From assembly GCA_026001225.1 (NCBI GenBank), contig BNZQ01000005.1, positions 1-60,023 on the forward strand: DNA of 60,023 nucleotides, written 5' to 3'. The notes under the pieces were generated by a model. It was not told where the DNA came from. It saw only the letters and a list, made by a program, of their open reading frames with translations, and did no database searches. Both the position numbers and the translations under genes were made by a program. Below, one piece after another: positions 18,232-26,735 of the stretch (position 1 is its first letter; each line of letters starts with the position of its first letter). This DNA is from Clostridia bacterium. GTDB taxonomy: Bacteria; Bacillota; Clostridia; Christensenellales; DUVY01.

Positions 18232-19533
18232 ATGAATCAGAAGTCTTACGCGTTCGGCAACTATAAGTTCGAAACGATCGCGTTACACGCGGGACAGGAA
18301 ACGCCCGACAGCGCGACTGACGCGCGGGCCGTGCCGATTTATGCTACGACCTCGTATGTCTTTAAGGACTCCGCCCAAGCGGCGGGCCGTTTCGCGTTGA
18401 CCGAGCCGGGCAATATCTATACCCGCCTGATGAATCCGACCAACGATGCGTTTGAAAAACGGATCGCCGCGCTTGAAGGCGGTGCGGCCGCGCTGGCGAC
18501 GTCCTCGGGCTCGGCGGCCACGGATTACGCGATACGCAATATCGCCGGCGCGGGTGACCATATCGTATCCTCCAACCTTATCTACGGCGGCACCTACAAT
18601 CTGTTCGCTAACACCTACCGCGAAATCGGGATCGAGACCGCTTTCGTTTCGGGCTGTGATTTAAAGGCCTATGAAAAAGCGATTCGAAAGAACACCAAGG
18701 CGATTTTTGTCGAGAGCATGGCCAACCCCAACTGCGACCTCGTCGATATCGAGGCCGTCGCGGAGATTGCCCACAAATTCGGCTTGCCGCTGATCGTAGA
18801 CAACACGCTGGCGAGTCCCTATTTATTGCGCCCGATCGAGTACGGCGCGGATATCGTGGTGCATTCGGCGACCAAGTTTATCGGCGGGCACGGCGCCGTG
18901 CTGGGCGGCGTGATCGTGGACGCGGGGCGGTTCGACTGGGCGGCCGCCGATAAATTCCCCGGCTTGTCTAAACCGAATCCGAGTTATCACGGCGCGGTGT
19001 TCACGACCGTCGCGGGGAATCTGGCCTATATCACCAAAATCCGCACGGTCATTATGCGCGACACCGGCGCGACATTGAGCCCGTTCCATTCCTTCCTGTT
19101 CCTGCAAGGCCTTGAATCGTTGTCCTTGCGCGTCGAGCGGCACACATACAACGCGCTCAAAGTTATCGAGTACCTGCAAACACACCCCAAGGTGGAAAAG
19201 GTCAACCATCCGAGCGTTAAGGGCCACCGCGATAGCGCGATTTATAAAAAGTATTACAAGAACGGCGGCGGCTGTATCTTCACCTTTTCTATCCGGGGCG
19301 GCGCGGATACGGCAAAGAAATTCATCGATCGTCTTCGGTTGTTTTCCCAACTTGCCAACATCGCGGATATGAAATCGTTGGTGATTCACCCCGCTTCGAC
19401 GACGCATTCCCAAATGAGCGAAAGGGAGTTGGCCGAATCGGGCATCGCGCCGAATTCCGTTCGTCTGTCGATCGGCACGGAGCATATCGACGATATTTTG
19501 GCGGATTTGGAAAACGCTTTCGCGGCGGTTTAG
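18232..19533 (+). CDS. metY: O-acetylhomoserine sulfhydrylase (PLP enzyme)
   Basis: A 433-residue cystathionine-synthase-family PLP enzyme that makes homocysteine from O-acetylhomoserine and sulfide. Key segments are ETIALHAGQETPD at the start, YTRLMNPTNDAFEKRIAALEGG (about 62-83), VDNTLASPYLLRP (about 187-199) and the PLP lysine in SATKFIGGHG (about 209-218). The C-terminal HPASTTHSQMSERELAESGI block is typical of O-acetylhomoserine enzymes rather than cystathionine lyases. It is transcribed from a leaderless promoter and followed by a family A palindrome. Confidence 0.92.
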   Translation: MNQKSYAFGNYKFETIALHAGQETPDSATDARAVPIYATTSYVFKDSAQAAGRFALTEPGNIYTRLMNPTNDAFEKRIAALEGGAAALATSSGSAATDYAIRNIAGAGDHIVSSNLIYGGTYNLFANTYREIGIETAFVSGCDLKAYEKAIRKNTKAIFVESMANPNCDLVDIEAVAEIAHKFGLPLIVDNTLASPYLLRPIEYGADIVVHSATKFIGGHGAVLGGVIVDAGRFDWAAADKFPGLSKPNPSYHGAVFTTVAGNLAYITKIRTVIMRDTGATLSPFHSFLFLQGLESLSLRVERHTYNALKVIEYLQTHPKVEKVNHPSVKGHRDSAIYKKYYKNGGGCIFTFSIRGGADTAKKFIDRLRLFSQLANIADMKSLVIHPASTTHSQMSERELAESGIAPNSVRLSIGTEHIDDILADLENAFAAV

Positions 19534-19560
19534 ATTGCGTTGACGATTGATTTAAGGCTT

Positions 19561-19637
19561 AAAGTTTTTGGAAAAGGGTGCGGGGAAAACTTTTTTACAA
19601 AAAAGTTTTCCCCGCAAGCCCCTTTCAAAAAATTTCA
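19561..19637. repeat. Palindromic repeat, family A (best-preserved copy)
   Basis: The core 19580-19615 is a perfect palindrome with 17-bp arms (GCGGGGAAAACTTTTTT) around AC. Outer arms AAAGTTTTTGGAAAAGGG and its inverse CCCCTTTCAAAAAATTT extend it to about 77 bp. Confidence 0.85.
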
Positions 19638-19665
19638 GTTAATAAAAATAAAAAAGGAGCATAGT

Positions 19666-20229
19666 ATGAACGACGTATTAAAAGCGATTCAAGAGCGCAG
19701 GAGCGTGCGGGCCTTTAAGCTCGATCAACTGAAAAATGAGGATATCGAAACGATTCTCGAGGCGGGACGGCAGGCGCCGAGTGCGAAGAACGGTCAGCCG
19801 TGGCATTTCACGGTCGTCCAAAAGCGGTCTTTGAGCGATCGGATCAGCGCGGCGGCGCAGGAGGTCTATGCGAAGGATCCGGAGATTGTCAAGAAATCGC
19901 CGTGGATGGTGAATCCGGAGCTCAGCTTGTTCTACAAGGCGCCTACGGTCATTTGGGTTTCGGGTCAAATCGGCAACCCGAAGTCGGCGGGCGACTGCGC
20001 GATCGCGCTCGAAAATATGACGTTGGCCGCTCACTCCTTGGGTTTGAATTCCTGTATCGTCGTTTCGGTTCTGCCCGCGTTCGGCACCGCCGTCGGCCCG
20101 GATTTGATCAAGGACTTGGGAGTCCCCGCGGGATACGAGCCTTTGTACGCGCTTTCCTTGGGCTATACCGCCGTGTCGTTGCCCGCGCCCGCGCCTCGGA
20201 AGGACAATGCGGTAAACTATGTGAAATAA
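19666..20229 (+). CDS. Nitroreductase-family flavoprotein
   Basis: A 187-residue FMN-binding NAD(P)H oxidoreductase. The N-terminal IQERRSVRAFK block binds FMN phosphate; GRQAPSAKNGQPWHFTVV (about 33-50) and LAAHSLGLNSC (about 124-134) are family signatures. I chose ATG 19666 because AAGGAG precedes it; the longer frame from 19540 reads through the family A repeat. The substrate is not evident. Confidence 0.88.
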   Translation: MNDVLKAIQERRSVRAFKLDQLKNEDIETILEAGRQAPSAKNGQPWHFTVVQKRSLSDRISAAAQEVYAKDPEIVKKSPWMVNPELSLFYKAPTVIWVSGQIGNPKSAGDCAIALENMTLAAHSLGLNSCIVVSVLPAFGTAVGPDLIKDLGVPAGYEPLYALSLGYTAVSLPAPAPRKDNAVNYVK

Positions 20230-20237
20230 TTCGGTTT

Positions 20238-21128
20238 ATGAGCAAGATTTTTGTTTTAGGCAGTTTAAATTACGACTTGGTCATTCGCTGCGACCGTATG
20301 CCGGAACAGGGCGAGACGTTAGCGGGCTATGGTTTTATGGGCAATTGCGGCGGCAAGGGAGCCAATCAGGCGGCCGCGGCGGCCAAGGCGGGCGGCGAGG
20401 TGTATATGGTCGGTTGCGTCGGCGGCGACGTTTACGGGCAAATGCAGCGGGCGGCGTTGACCGAATACGGCGTTCGGACGGATTTTGTGGAGACCGTTTC
20501 CGGCCTGACGGGCATAGCGGTGATCGTGGTCGCGGAGGGCGACAACCGCATCCTTTTGGACGCGGGCGCCAATGCGAAGGTCGCGGCTCCGCTGGTGGAC
20601 AGGGCCTTGCAATCGGCACGTCCCGGCGATTATTTGGTCGTGCAATTCGAGATCCCCGACGAGAGTAATATATACGCCTTGCAAGCGGCTAAACGGTTGG
20701 GCATGACGACGGTGGTCAATCCCGCTCCGGCGCGGCCCGTTCGGCCCGAGCTGTTGCATGCGACGGATTACTTCATTCCTAACGAAAACGAATTGCTGAA
20801 CGTGGCGGGGCGGCGTACGGAGGCCGAGGCGGTTCGGGAGCTTTTTGCCAAAGGCTGTCAAAAGATCGTCGTGACGCTGGGCGCCAAGGGCGCGGCCTGC
20901 TATGACGGCGCGACGCGCGTCGAAGCGCCGGCCCGCAAGGTGAAGGCCGTGGACACGACGGCGGCGGGCGACACGTTTATCGGTTATTTCACCGCCTCCT
21001 TGGCCGCGGGAAAATCCGCCGCCGAAGCGTTAAAGGCGGCCAACGCGGCCGCTTCCCTGACGGTGCAGAGCGCGGGCGCGGCGCAGTCCATTCCTTATTA
21101 CCGGGACGTTGCGCCGTACCTGTTGTGA
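20238..21128 (+). CDS. rbsK: Ribokinase (PfkB family)
   Basis: A 296-residue sugar kinase, 8 bases after the nitroreductase stop. It shows the ribokinase motifs: LGSLNYDLVIRCDRMPEQGET at the N-terminus, the sugar-binding NCGGKGANQAAAAAKAGG (about residues 35-52), and the catalytic DTTAAGDTFIGYF (about 237-249, the aspartate of GD being the base). It phosphorylates ribose or a related pentose at O5. No ribose transporter is adjacent. Confidence 0.9.
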   Translation: MSKIFVLGSLNYDLVIRCDRMPEQGETLAGYGFMGNCGGKGANQAAAAAKAGGEVYMVGCVGGDVYGQMQRAALTEYGVRTDFVETVSGLTGIAVIVVAEGDNRILLDAGANAKVAAPLVDRALQSARPGDYLVVQFEIPDESNIYALQAAKRLGMTTVVNPAPARPVRPELLHATDYFIPNENELLNVAGRRTEAEAVRELFAKGCQKIVVTLGAKGAACYDGATRVEAPARKVKAVDTTAAGDTFIGYFTASLAAGKSAAEALKAANAAASLTVQSAGAAQSIPYYRDVAPYLL

Positions 21129-21219
21129 TCCGGTGTGCCGCCGCAGAGCCTTATGAGCTTTAAAACGGCCGATTGCCCTTATAATATTGCCGTTCTATTT
21201 ATTTTCGGCGTTTGTTTGG

Positions 21220-21248
21220 TTGACAAATCGATAAATTTACGATAAACT
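21220..21248 (+). promoter_or_regulatory. Promoter of tRNA-Ile
   Basis: TTGACA at 21220-21225, 17-bp spacer, TAAACT at 21243-21248, 20 bases before the tRNA. Confidence 0.8.
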
Positions 21249-21268
21249 ATTAAAACCGCTCAAAACGA

Positions 21269-21345
21269 TGGAGTGTAGCTCAGGCGGTTAGAGCACCACC
21301 CTGATAAGGTGGGGGTCGGTGGTTCGAGTCCACTCACTCCAACCA
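21269..21345 (+). tRNA. tRNA-Ile (anticodon GAT)
   Basis: 77 nt folding as a full cloverleaf: acceptor TGGAGTG/CACTCCA, D arm GCTC/GAGC, anticodon stem CCACC/GGTGG with loop CTGATAA (GAT at 21303-21305), T arm GGTGG-TTCGAGT-CCACT, and an encoded CCA end. The first pair is T-A. Integrase genes follow it. Confidence 0.95.
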
Positions 21346-21414
21346 GAGGTGTCAAAGTTTGAACCGCACAATACGGTATGTATTTGTGAAAGGTTATGCA
21401 GGCTTTGCCGGCAA

Positions 21415-21445
21415 AATAGCCGAGAGTTAATCTCGGCTATTTTGT
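21415..21445 (+). terminator. Rho-independent terminator after tRNA-Ile
   Basis: AATAGCCGAGA (21415-21425), loop GTTAA, and inverse arm TCTCGGCTATT (21431-21441), then TTGTT. Confidence 0.8.
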
Positions 21446-21499
21446 TACGCCCGATAATTATTTGAATGTTTTCAATAGCGCAATATTACCTGCCTGCCC

Positions 21500-21763
21500 G
21501 TGAGGGTCAAAACGGTAAATCGCCGTCGTCCCTTATCGGTATCAATTCATCAATACGCCTTTCAAGCGGTGTTGCGAAAATGCGGGGTGCGGCGGTTGCC
21601 GTTCCACTCGCTCCGTCATACCTTTGCGACGCGGGCGTTGGAGTGCGGCATAGACGTGAAAACGGTATCCCAAATCTTGGGTCATTCCAACGCCGCCTTT
21701 ACCCTCAAACGGTATGCCCACAGTTTCACGGAACACCAAATCAAGATGATGAATCGTTTATGA
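21500..21763 (+). pseudogene. Tyrosine recombinase, C-terminal fragment
   Basis: An 87-residue remnant with the catalytic end of a phage-type integrase: HSLRHTFATRALECGIDVKTVSQILGHSNAAFTLKRYAH, which holds the H-x-x-R, the second histidine and the tyrosine nucleophile. The first catalytic arginine and the DNA-binding domains are missing. It directly follows the tRNA-Ile terminator and looks like the residue of an earlier integration at this tRNA. Confidence 0.8.
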
Positions 21764-21928
21764 CGCATGCGTTCTACAACTGCAATTTCTTTACAAGAAT
21801 TACATTTGACAACTGCGTACCTGTACCATAAAACCGCATAAGATAGCGGTTTTAAGCGCAAGCAGAGGTCAAAATAGATATTTATTAAGAGTGATATGTG
21901 TGAAATGTGTGTGAAACTTTTTGTTATG

Positions 21929-23083
21929 TTATGCCGTTTTGCCGTTCAATAACTCTATAAACTCCCGTTCTGCGTCATTGGATATGTGCGTGTAAACGGC
22001 TTTTGTCATTCTTGACCCGATTTGATGACCTACCCATTTTTGAACAATCATTTCGTCAATTTTCTTTTCATGGCAACGGGTTATAAAAGTATGCCGTAAC
22101 TCGTGTACCGTGAACTTTGGCAGATTGGCTTTCGCTTGCAATTCCTTTAACGCTTTATGCAGTTTCGTTGAATAAAACTTTTCATATATGCGTTTGCTCG
22201 GCTCTGCGGTAACGTATTTTGACAAAATCTTTCGGGTCAATTCAAACATGGGCATTGTTCGGTTACTGTCGGCGTTTTTGGTCAATAGGTCGGTGGGGTT
22301 TTGCTCGTCATAACTTTCGTCAATCCGCAAGGCGTTCCGTTCAAAGTCAAGGTCATTCGGTCTTAACGCAAGCATTTCGCCCTTTCTAACGCCCTGCAAC
22401 AAACAAATCAACAACGGCTCGTATTTGTCAATATCGGCAAGCGCGGTATCAATAAAGCGTTGCTCTTGTTCTACGGTCAAAGCGTTTCTTGACCTTACGG
22501 GCGGCGTTGCTTTGGGGCGCGGCAAGTACAATGTCGGGTTACTGTCAATCAATTTGTCATTGTGCGCGGCTGAAAACATTTGCTTTAACATGCTTTTCAT
22601 ACCGTCTTTTGCTTGTCTGCACAACGGCTTTTCATTCAAGACCTTTGCCAACATTGCGCTTGTGACGTCGGTTAATTGCTTGTCGCGCAATTCGGTAAAG
22701 TGCTTGAAAAACGCTTTGTAACCGTTAATTGAATTTGCCCTTAAATTGCCCTTGTAACTTACAAGCCACTCGTCAAACCACTCTTGCAATGTGTACGCCT
22801 TGACTGTCGGGGCTGTCGGGGCTTGGACAATTACGCTTTGCACAATCGGCGTTGCGGTCATTCCGGCAAGTTTAGCCAAAAACTTCTCTTGCTCTACCTT
22901 GTCGGCAATAACCTTTAATTTCTCGTAACACTCTTGCTTTGTCCTGCCGTAAATCGAGATATACTTGCCGTTGTAGCGGACACGCACAAACCAATTACCC
23001 CGCGCGTGTTTTGTTGCCGAAATGGACAAGGATAGCAAGTTGCAGTCCAGTTTGAAAGGCAAGGAAACAAGAGCAAAGGACAA
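21929..23083 (-). CDS. Tyrosine site-specific integrase
   Basis: A 384-residue integrase. An arm-binding domain at about residues 22-60 (ATKHARGNWFVRVRYNGKYISIYGRTKQEC), a SAM-like core-binding domain at ~100-180, and the catalytic domain at ~200-375 with Arg in LLQGVRKGEML, HELRHTF, VGHQIG and the nucleophile in AVYTHIS are all visible. The first ~20 residues (MSFALVSLPFKLDCNLL) are unlike integrases and are antisense to the next gene, so the original start was probably lost at a junction near 23030 or lies near residue 20. Whether it is still active is uncertain. Confidence 0.85.
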   Translation of the reverse strand: MSFALVSLPFKLDCNLLSLSISATKHARGNWFVRVRYNGKYISIYGRTKQECYEKLKVIADKVEQEKFLAKLAGMTATPIVQSVIVQAPTAPTVKAYTLQEWFDEWLVSYKGNLRANSINGYKAFFKHFTELRDKQLTDVTSAMLAKVLNEKPLCRQAKDGMKSMLKQMFSAAHNDKLIDSNPTLYLPRPKATPPVRSRNALTVEQEQRFIDTALADIDKYEPLLICLLQGVRKGEMLALRPNDLDFERNALRIDESYDEQNPTDLLTKNADSNRTMPMFELTRKILSKYVTAEPSKRIYEKFYSTKLHKALKELQAKANLPKFTVHELRHTFITRCHEKKIDEMIVQKWVGHQIGSRMTKAVYTHISNDAEREFIELLNGKTA

Positions 23084-23912
23084 ATATATTTGGGAGCGTG
23101 ATAGTGAATTATCGGCAGTTAAAAAACTTGTTGCTATTTATAGTGACGCTGTAACATTGAAAGATACGGAGTTTCGAAAAAAATATCCTAACGATTTGGG
23201 TATTGAACTTGTTGATAAATTGCTTGACCTTTACGCACGAGTTTACAATATCAAGTCACTAAGAACTAAAAACGCCGGCGAAATTAAAGCACTTACGGCA
23301 AGCATTCACCAATTAGAAAAAGACTTAATACCTGAGGAGGTTTATATCAAAAAGAATGCGGTGCAGGCTCGTCCACAAGAGCCAGTCTATATGACTGTAC
23401 CCGAATGCCCAAAGCCTATTGTGCTATTGGAAATTATAGAGCCTAAAAAACCTGTTGAGCCAGAGGGTTACGGAGCGATTAGTGATAAACTATCCGAAAA
23501 CGAACAATGCAAAGAAGTGTTGCGTAAAAAAACAGGTATCATTTCAAGTATAACAAAAAAATACTTTGATAAATTAAAGCCCGAAATAGAGGAGATTGCA
23601 AAAAAACTGCACCTCGATTTGACGGTTGAGATTACAAAAAATATGTCAATCGGCTACACTTATAACGGTGTCAAAATGGACTCTTTTAGTAGCGGAGAGC
23701 AAACCGCCGTCAATATTGCCGTGTCGCTTGCTTACTCTTACCTTGAATGCGATGTACTTTTTATTGACGAGGAATTAGACACTTTGGACAAAGAAAATTT
23801 TGTTGCAGTACAAAGTGTTCTGAAAGCGGCTATAACCGAATTAGGTATACGGGCGTTTGTCATTATCTCGCATAGAGAACTTGACAATATGGACGGCAGG
23901 ATAACATTATGA
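23022..23912 (+). pseudogene. SMC/SbcC-like ATPase, C-terminal part (5' truncated)
   Basis: A 296-residue open frame holding only the C-terminal half of a Rad50/SMC-type ATPase: a charged coiled-coil region (about residues 20-200), the ABC signature FSSGEQTAVNIAVSLAYS near 223-240, Walker B CDVLFIDEELDTLD near 244-257 and the switch histidine IISHRELD near 285. No Walker A is present; the missing N-terminal part has been replaced by the start of the convergent integrase. It overlaps the next gene by four bases (ATGA), suggesting an original operon with the HD/helicase gene. Confidence 0.75.
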
Positions 23913-25342
23913 TAATGGCTTCAAGCGGTATCGCCGCTCAATCATTAAGAGAACACTTGCTACAAACCTTGCCGAAAGATTTGCCCTTTTTAACAGAGAT
24001 AAGGTTTTTGCTTGCCGCTCACGACATTGGCAAGGCTGACGAAAGGTTTCAAAGAAAAGTGACGGGCGAACCAGTAGAATATAGACACGCTGACGGAAGT
24101 TATGAGTATCTTTCAAAAGAGTTGGGCGACAATGTACTAAACTGGCTTGTAAGAAGTCACCATAACCCAGACAGCGTACAGTTTGAGTTTTTCAAGGAAC
24201 AATCCGTATCAATTCCAAAGTTATTTACTGACGAAATAGGAATTGCCGCATTAAAAGATAAACTACCGATAAATAAGGTTTACACACCAGCAGAGATACT
24301 TTTTTTGTTTTCGTGCCTTAAATACTTTGACCGCTCGGATAGATACTATCATATAAACAATTCCGAAAGACCGTTATTGCAAATACCTCTATCTTTGGCG
24401 AAAATAGAGGACTTTCGCAACTCACTTAAAAAGGGTGCGAGAAATAAAGTCTACAATGATTTATGGGCGGCGATTGGCAGTTTTCATTGGGGCAATAAAA
24501 AGACTTGCTTTATCAAATCGCCCACAGGTTCGGGCAAAACTCTATCCGCATTAAGATTGGCATTAAAAGACAAGATTAAAAAATTGGTGTATGTTGCACC
24601 ATTTTTATCTATAACCTCGCAAGTATCAAACCAGTTAAAAAATATTTTTGGCGAAAGTGAAGTTGTAGACTTTACTTCATTAGGTCAAGACGATAAGTGT
24701 GAGAGTTTAGACAACGGATTTTTGGAGTATTCGTTTACGAAGCCTATCACGATTATTACGGCTTATAAATTCGTTGAAGGTATGTTTTTTTCACTGCCTA
24801 TTACTTACGGTTATCTCAATTCAACTTACCGCCCTGATTTTGTCGGAACGGACAAATGGGGGAATTATCATGTCTTTGAATCAAAGGGCTATTCGAGCGG
24901 TTATCGAAAAGCAACAATGATTCACGCGAAACAACAAGTATCAAGGATTGCCGCTATTAACGGAAAAGCACCGGATACGCGGGTCGCTTGTGTTTTTGAT
25001 ATAAGAAATAATATCAAAGGCTATATTGAAGATCCCGACGGCAATGAGCGCGGAATAAATATAGAGTTTAATTTGGATACTGTTATTAAAGAGTATTATT
25101 CCTATTTCGAACCCGAATGGCTTGAAGGTGCGGAAAAGATTGATAGGAACGGGCACAAGTTTTATGTAAAGAATCTTTTTGATAACGTATTTTATGGGAT
25201 AAGTGTTGAAGTATATAATATATTACGAGAAGAAGAAATCAAGAAAGGAGAATTGATTGAAGCGATTGATGAAATTCCAAAGGACGAAAGCGAAAGTTAT
25301 TCAATTGGTTTAGATGGCATTATAGCATTTTTTAGTCAATAA
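23909..25342 (+). CDS. Cas3-like HD nuclease/helicase N-part fused to PD-(D/E)xK-like segment
   Basis: A 477-residue open frame. Residues ~10-190 look like a Cas3 HD nuclease domain: His16 (SLREHLL), AHDIGKAD at 37-44 with FQRK, and RSHHNPD near 88. Residues ~195-300 begin an SF2 helicase with Walker A SPTGSGKT at 204-211 and YVAPFLSITSQV. The helicase then ends abruptly: no DEAD-box or second RecA lobe. From ~300 the sequence changes to STYRPDFVGTDKWGNYHVFE followed by SKG, which fits a PD-(D/E)xK nuclease core, then an unrecognised C-terminal part. It may be a deletion fusion of two genes or a real fusion protein. No other cas genes or CRISPR repeats are present. Confidence 0.6.
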   Translation: MIMASSGIAAQSLREHLLQTLPKDLPFLTEIRFLLAAHDIGKADERFQRKVTGEPVEYRHADGSYEYLSKELGDNVLNWLVRSHHNPDSVQFEFFKEQSVSIPKLFTDEIGIAALKDKLPINKVYTPAEILFLFSCLKYFDRSDRYYHINNSERPLLQIPLSLAKIEDFRNSLKKGARNKVYNDLWAAIGSFHWGNKKTCFIKSPTGSGKTLSALRLALKDKIKKLVYVAPFLSITSQVSNQLKNIFGESEVVDFTSLGQDDKCESLDNGFLEYSFTKPITIITAYKFVEGMFFSLPITYGYLNSTYRPDFVGTDKWGNYHVFESKGYSSGYRKATMIHAKQQVSRIAAINGKAPDTRVACVFDIRNNIKGYIEDPDGNERGINIEFNLDTVIKEYYSYFEPEWLEGAEKIDRNGHKFYVKNLFDNVFYGISVEVYNILREEEIKKGELIEAIDEIPKDESESYSIGLDGIIAFFSQ

Positions 25343-25368
25343 CAAATAAATAATCGGAGGAAAACGGT

Positions 25369-25797
25369 ATGAAAAAACACACAAGCGGGAGTTCTCATAG
25401 GGAAAACGCACAAGGCTTTGCCGCCCTTAAAAAGCGCGTTTATGACGCGCTAAACCTCGATACCGCCGAGCGCGGTTAAAGGCAAGCGCGGCATTTCGGA
25501 ACGAGGCGGTCTATCAGCGTAAATTACTTACGGCGGTTGGTTCGGGGACTAACTTGGCCGAGTGCTTTAACGCCCTTATCGGAGCGGTCTTGACAAAGCG
25601 TAATATCCCCGAATACAAGTACGGTAAAGTCTTTTTTGACATAACGGGCATAAGCGACAAACTGTTCCGTGATATGCGTTCCGCAAGAGCCGATTACAGT
25701 CCGTCGGATAAAACGCTTGTCGCTATATGTGCGGGGCTTGATTTGGATATTTCCATTTTTAAAAAATGTCAAGTATATCCAAGAAGTTTATCTCCGT
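25369..25797 (+). pseudogene. Small mobile-element protein, frameshifted
   Basis: After an AATCGGAGGAAAACGGT ribosome site the frame MKKHTSGSSHRENAQGFAAL runs 36 codons to a stop at 25479; the following sequence continues in another frame (SAAFRNEAVYQRKLLTAVG... to ...GLDLDISIFKK, ending near 25797). Joined, they would make a ~140-residue protein with helix-turn-helix-like character (KLFRDMRSARADYSPSDKTLVAICAGL). I read this as one gene broken by a frameshift near 25475. Its end overlaps the trpA end by about 10 bases. Confidence 0.5.
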
Positions 25798-26564
25798 AAA
25801 GCCTGTTTCATCTTTTTAACGTAATCGTATATGTACGGACCCGCGTTTGCGCCGTATTGCTCGACGAGGCGGACGATCGCGCTGCCCACGATCACGCCGT
25901 CGGCATGTACGGCGAGGGCGGCGGCTTGGTCGGGCGCGGACACGCCGAAGCCCACCGCGGCGGGGACGCTTGTTTCCGCCTTGACCGCGCGGACGAGGGC
26001 GGCGACATCGGTTTCGAACCGCGAGCGGACGCCCGTGACGCCCATTGAGGATACGACGTAGACGAACCCTTTTGCCGCTTTTGCGATCGCGCGGATGCGT
26101 TCCGCCGAGGTCGGCGCGACGAGGGAAATTAAATCCACGCCGGTCTTTGCGCCCGCGGCGCGCGCCTCGCCCTGTTCCTCGAACGGTAGGTCAGGAATGA
26201 TCACGCCGTCCACGCCCGCTTCGGCGCAACGCCGAAAGAAATTACCGTATCCGCAACGGAACACCGGATTCAAATAGGTCAGAAACACCAACGGTACGTC
26301 GGCTTTTTGCCGGATACGCGCCGCCGACGCAAAGATTTTATCCACCGTCGCTCCGTCGTTTAAGGCGCGGATATCGGCCTTTTGGATCACGGGACCTTCC
26401 GCGATAGGGTCGGAGAAGGGAATGCCGATCTCAATTAAATCCGCGCCCGCCCGCACCATCTCTAAAATAAATTCCTCGCTTTTTTCTATGCTCGGATCGC
26501 CGCCCGTCAAAAAGCCGATAAACGCTTTGCCGTTTTTAAATGCGTTTTGAATTCTGTCGTTCAT
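25788..26564 (-). CDS. trpA: Tryptophan synthase alpha chain
   Basis: A 258-residue TIM-barrel enzyme that splits indole-3-glycerol phosphate into indole and glyceraldehyde 3-phosphate, passing indole to TrpB. The catalytic glutamate is in DLIEIGIPFSDPIAEGPVIQ (about 45-64), the aspartate in DGVIIPDLPFEE (about 122-133), and the phosphate site in GFGVSAPDQAA. The ATG at 26564 follows AAAGGA; a longer frame from 26639 is family A repeat sequence. It is the last gene of the trp operon. Confidence 0.95.
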   Translation of the reverse strand: MNDRIQNAFKNGKAFIGFLTGGDPSIEKSEEFILEMVRAGADLIEIGIPFSDPIAEGPVIQKADIRALNDGATVDKIFASAARIRQKADVPLVFLTYLNPVFRCGYGNFFRRCAEAGVDGVIIPDLPFEEQGEARAAGAKTGVDLISLVAPTSAERIRAIAKAAKGFVYVVSSMGVTGVRSRFETDVAALVRAVKAETSVPAAVGFGVSAPDQAAALAVHADGVIVGSAIVRLVEQYGANAGPYIYDYVKKMKQALRR

Positions 26565-26582
26565 ATTTTTCCTTTTATCTTT

Positions 26583-26643
26583 AATTATTGCGAGAGAAAC
26601 TTTTTTCGGTAAAAAAGGTTTCTCTCGCGCTCTTTTCAAAAAA
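26583..26643. repeat. Palindromic repeat, family A, between trpB and trpA
   Basis: Arms GCGAGAGAAACTTTTTT (26590-26606) and AAAAAAGGTTTCTCTCGC (to 26628) around CGGT. It lies just upstream of the trpA ribosome site on the trp transcript. Confidence 0.8.
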
Positions 26644-26735
26644 CATTCGCTATGAAGGTCGGGCTTCTTCGCTTCGCCCGAAATGACGATCGCCCGAAAC
26701 GCTCAACTTTTCAAACCGCCGATCGCGAACCGCTC

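Larger units (their letters stand above)
21346..25797. mobile_element. Decayed integrative island next to tRNA-Ile
   Basis: Between tRNA-Ile and trpA lie an integrase fragment, a full tyrosine integrase, a truncated SMC-like ATPase, a chimeric HD/helicase gene and a frameshifted small gene, all AT-richer than the flanks. I see no second copy of the tRNA-Ile 3' end at the right border, so the right attachment site is lost or was never there. Confidence 0.55.

Noticed and set aside
21346..25342. A type I CRISPR-Cas locus because of the Cas3-like gene
   Set aside because: No repeats, no Cascade, cas1 or cas2 genes are visible, and the helicase is incomplete.
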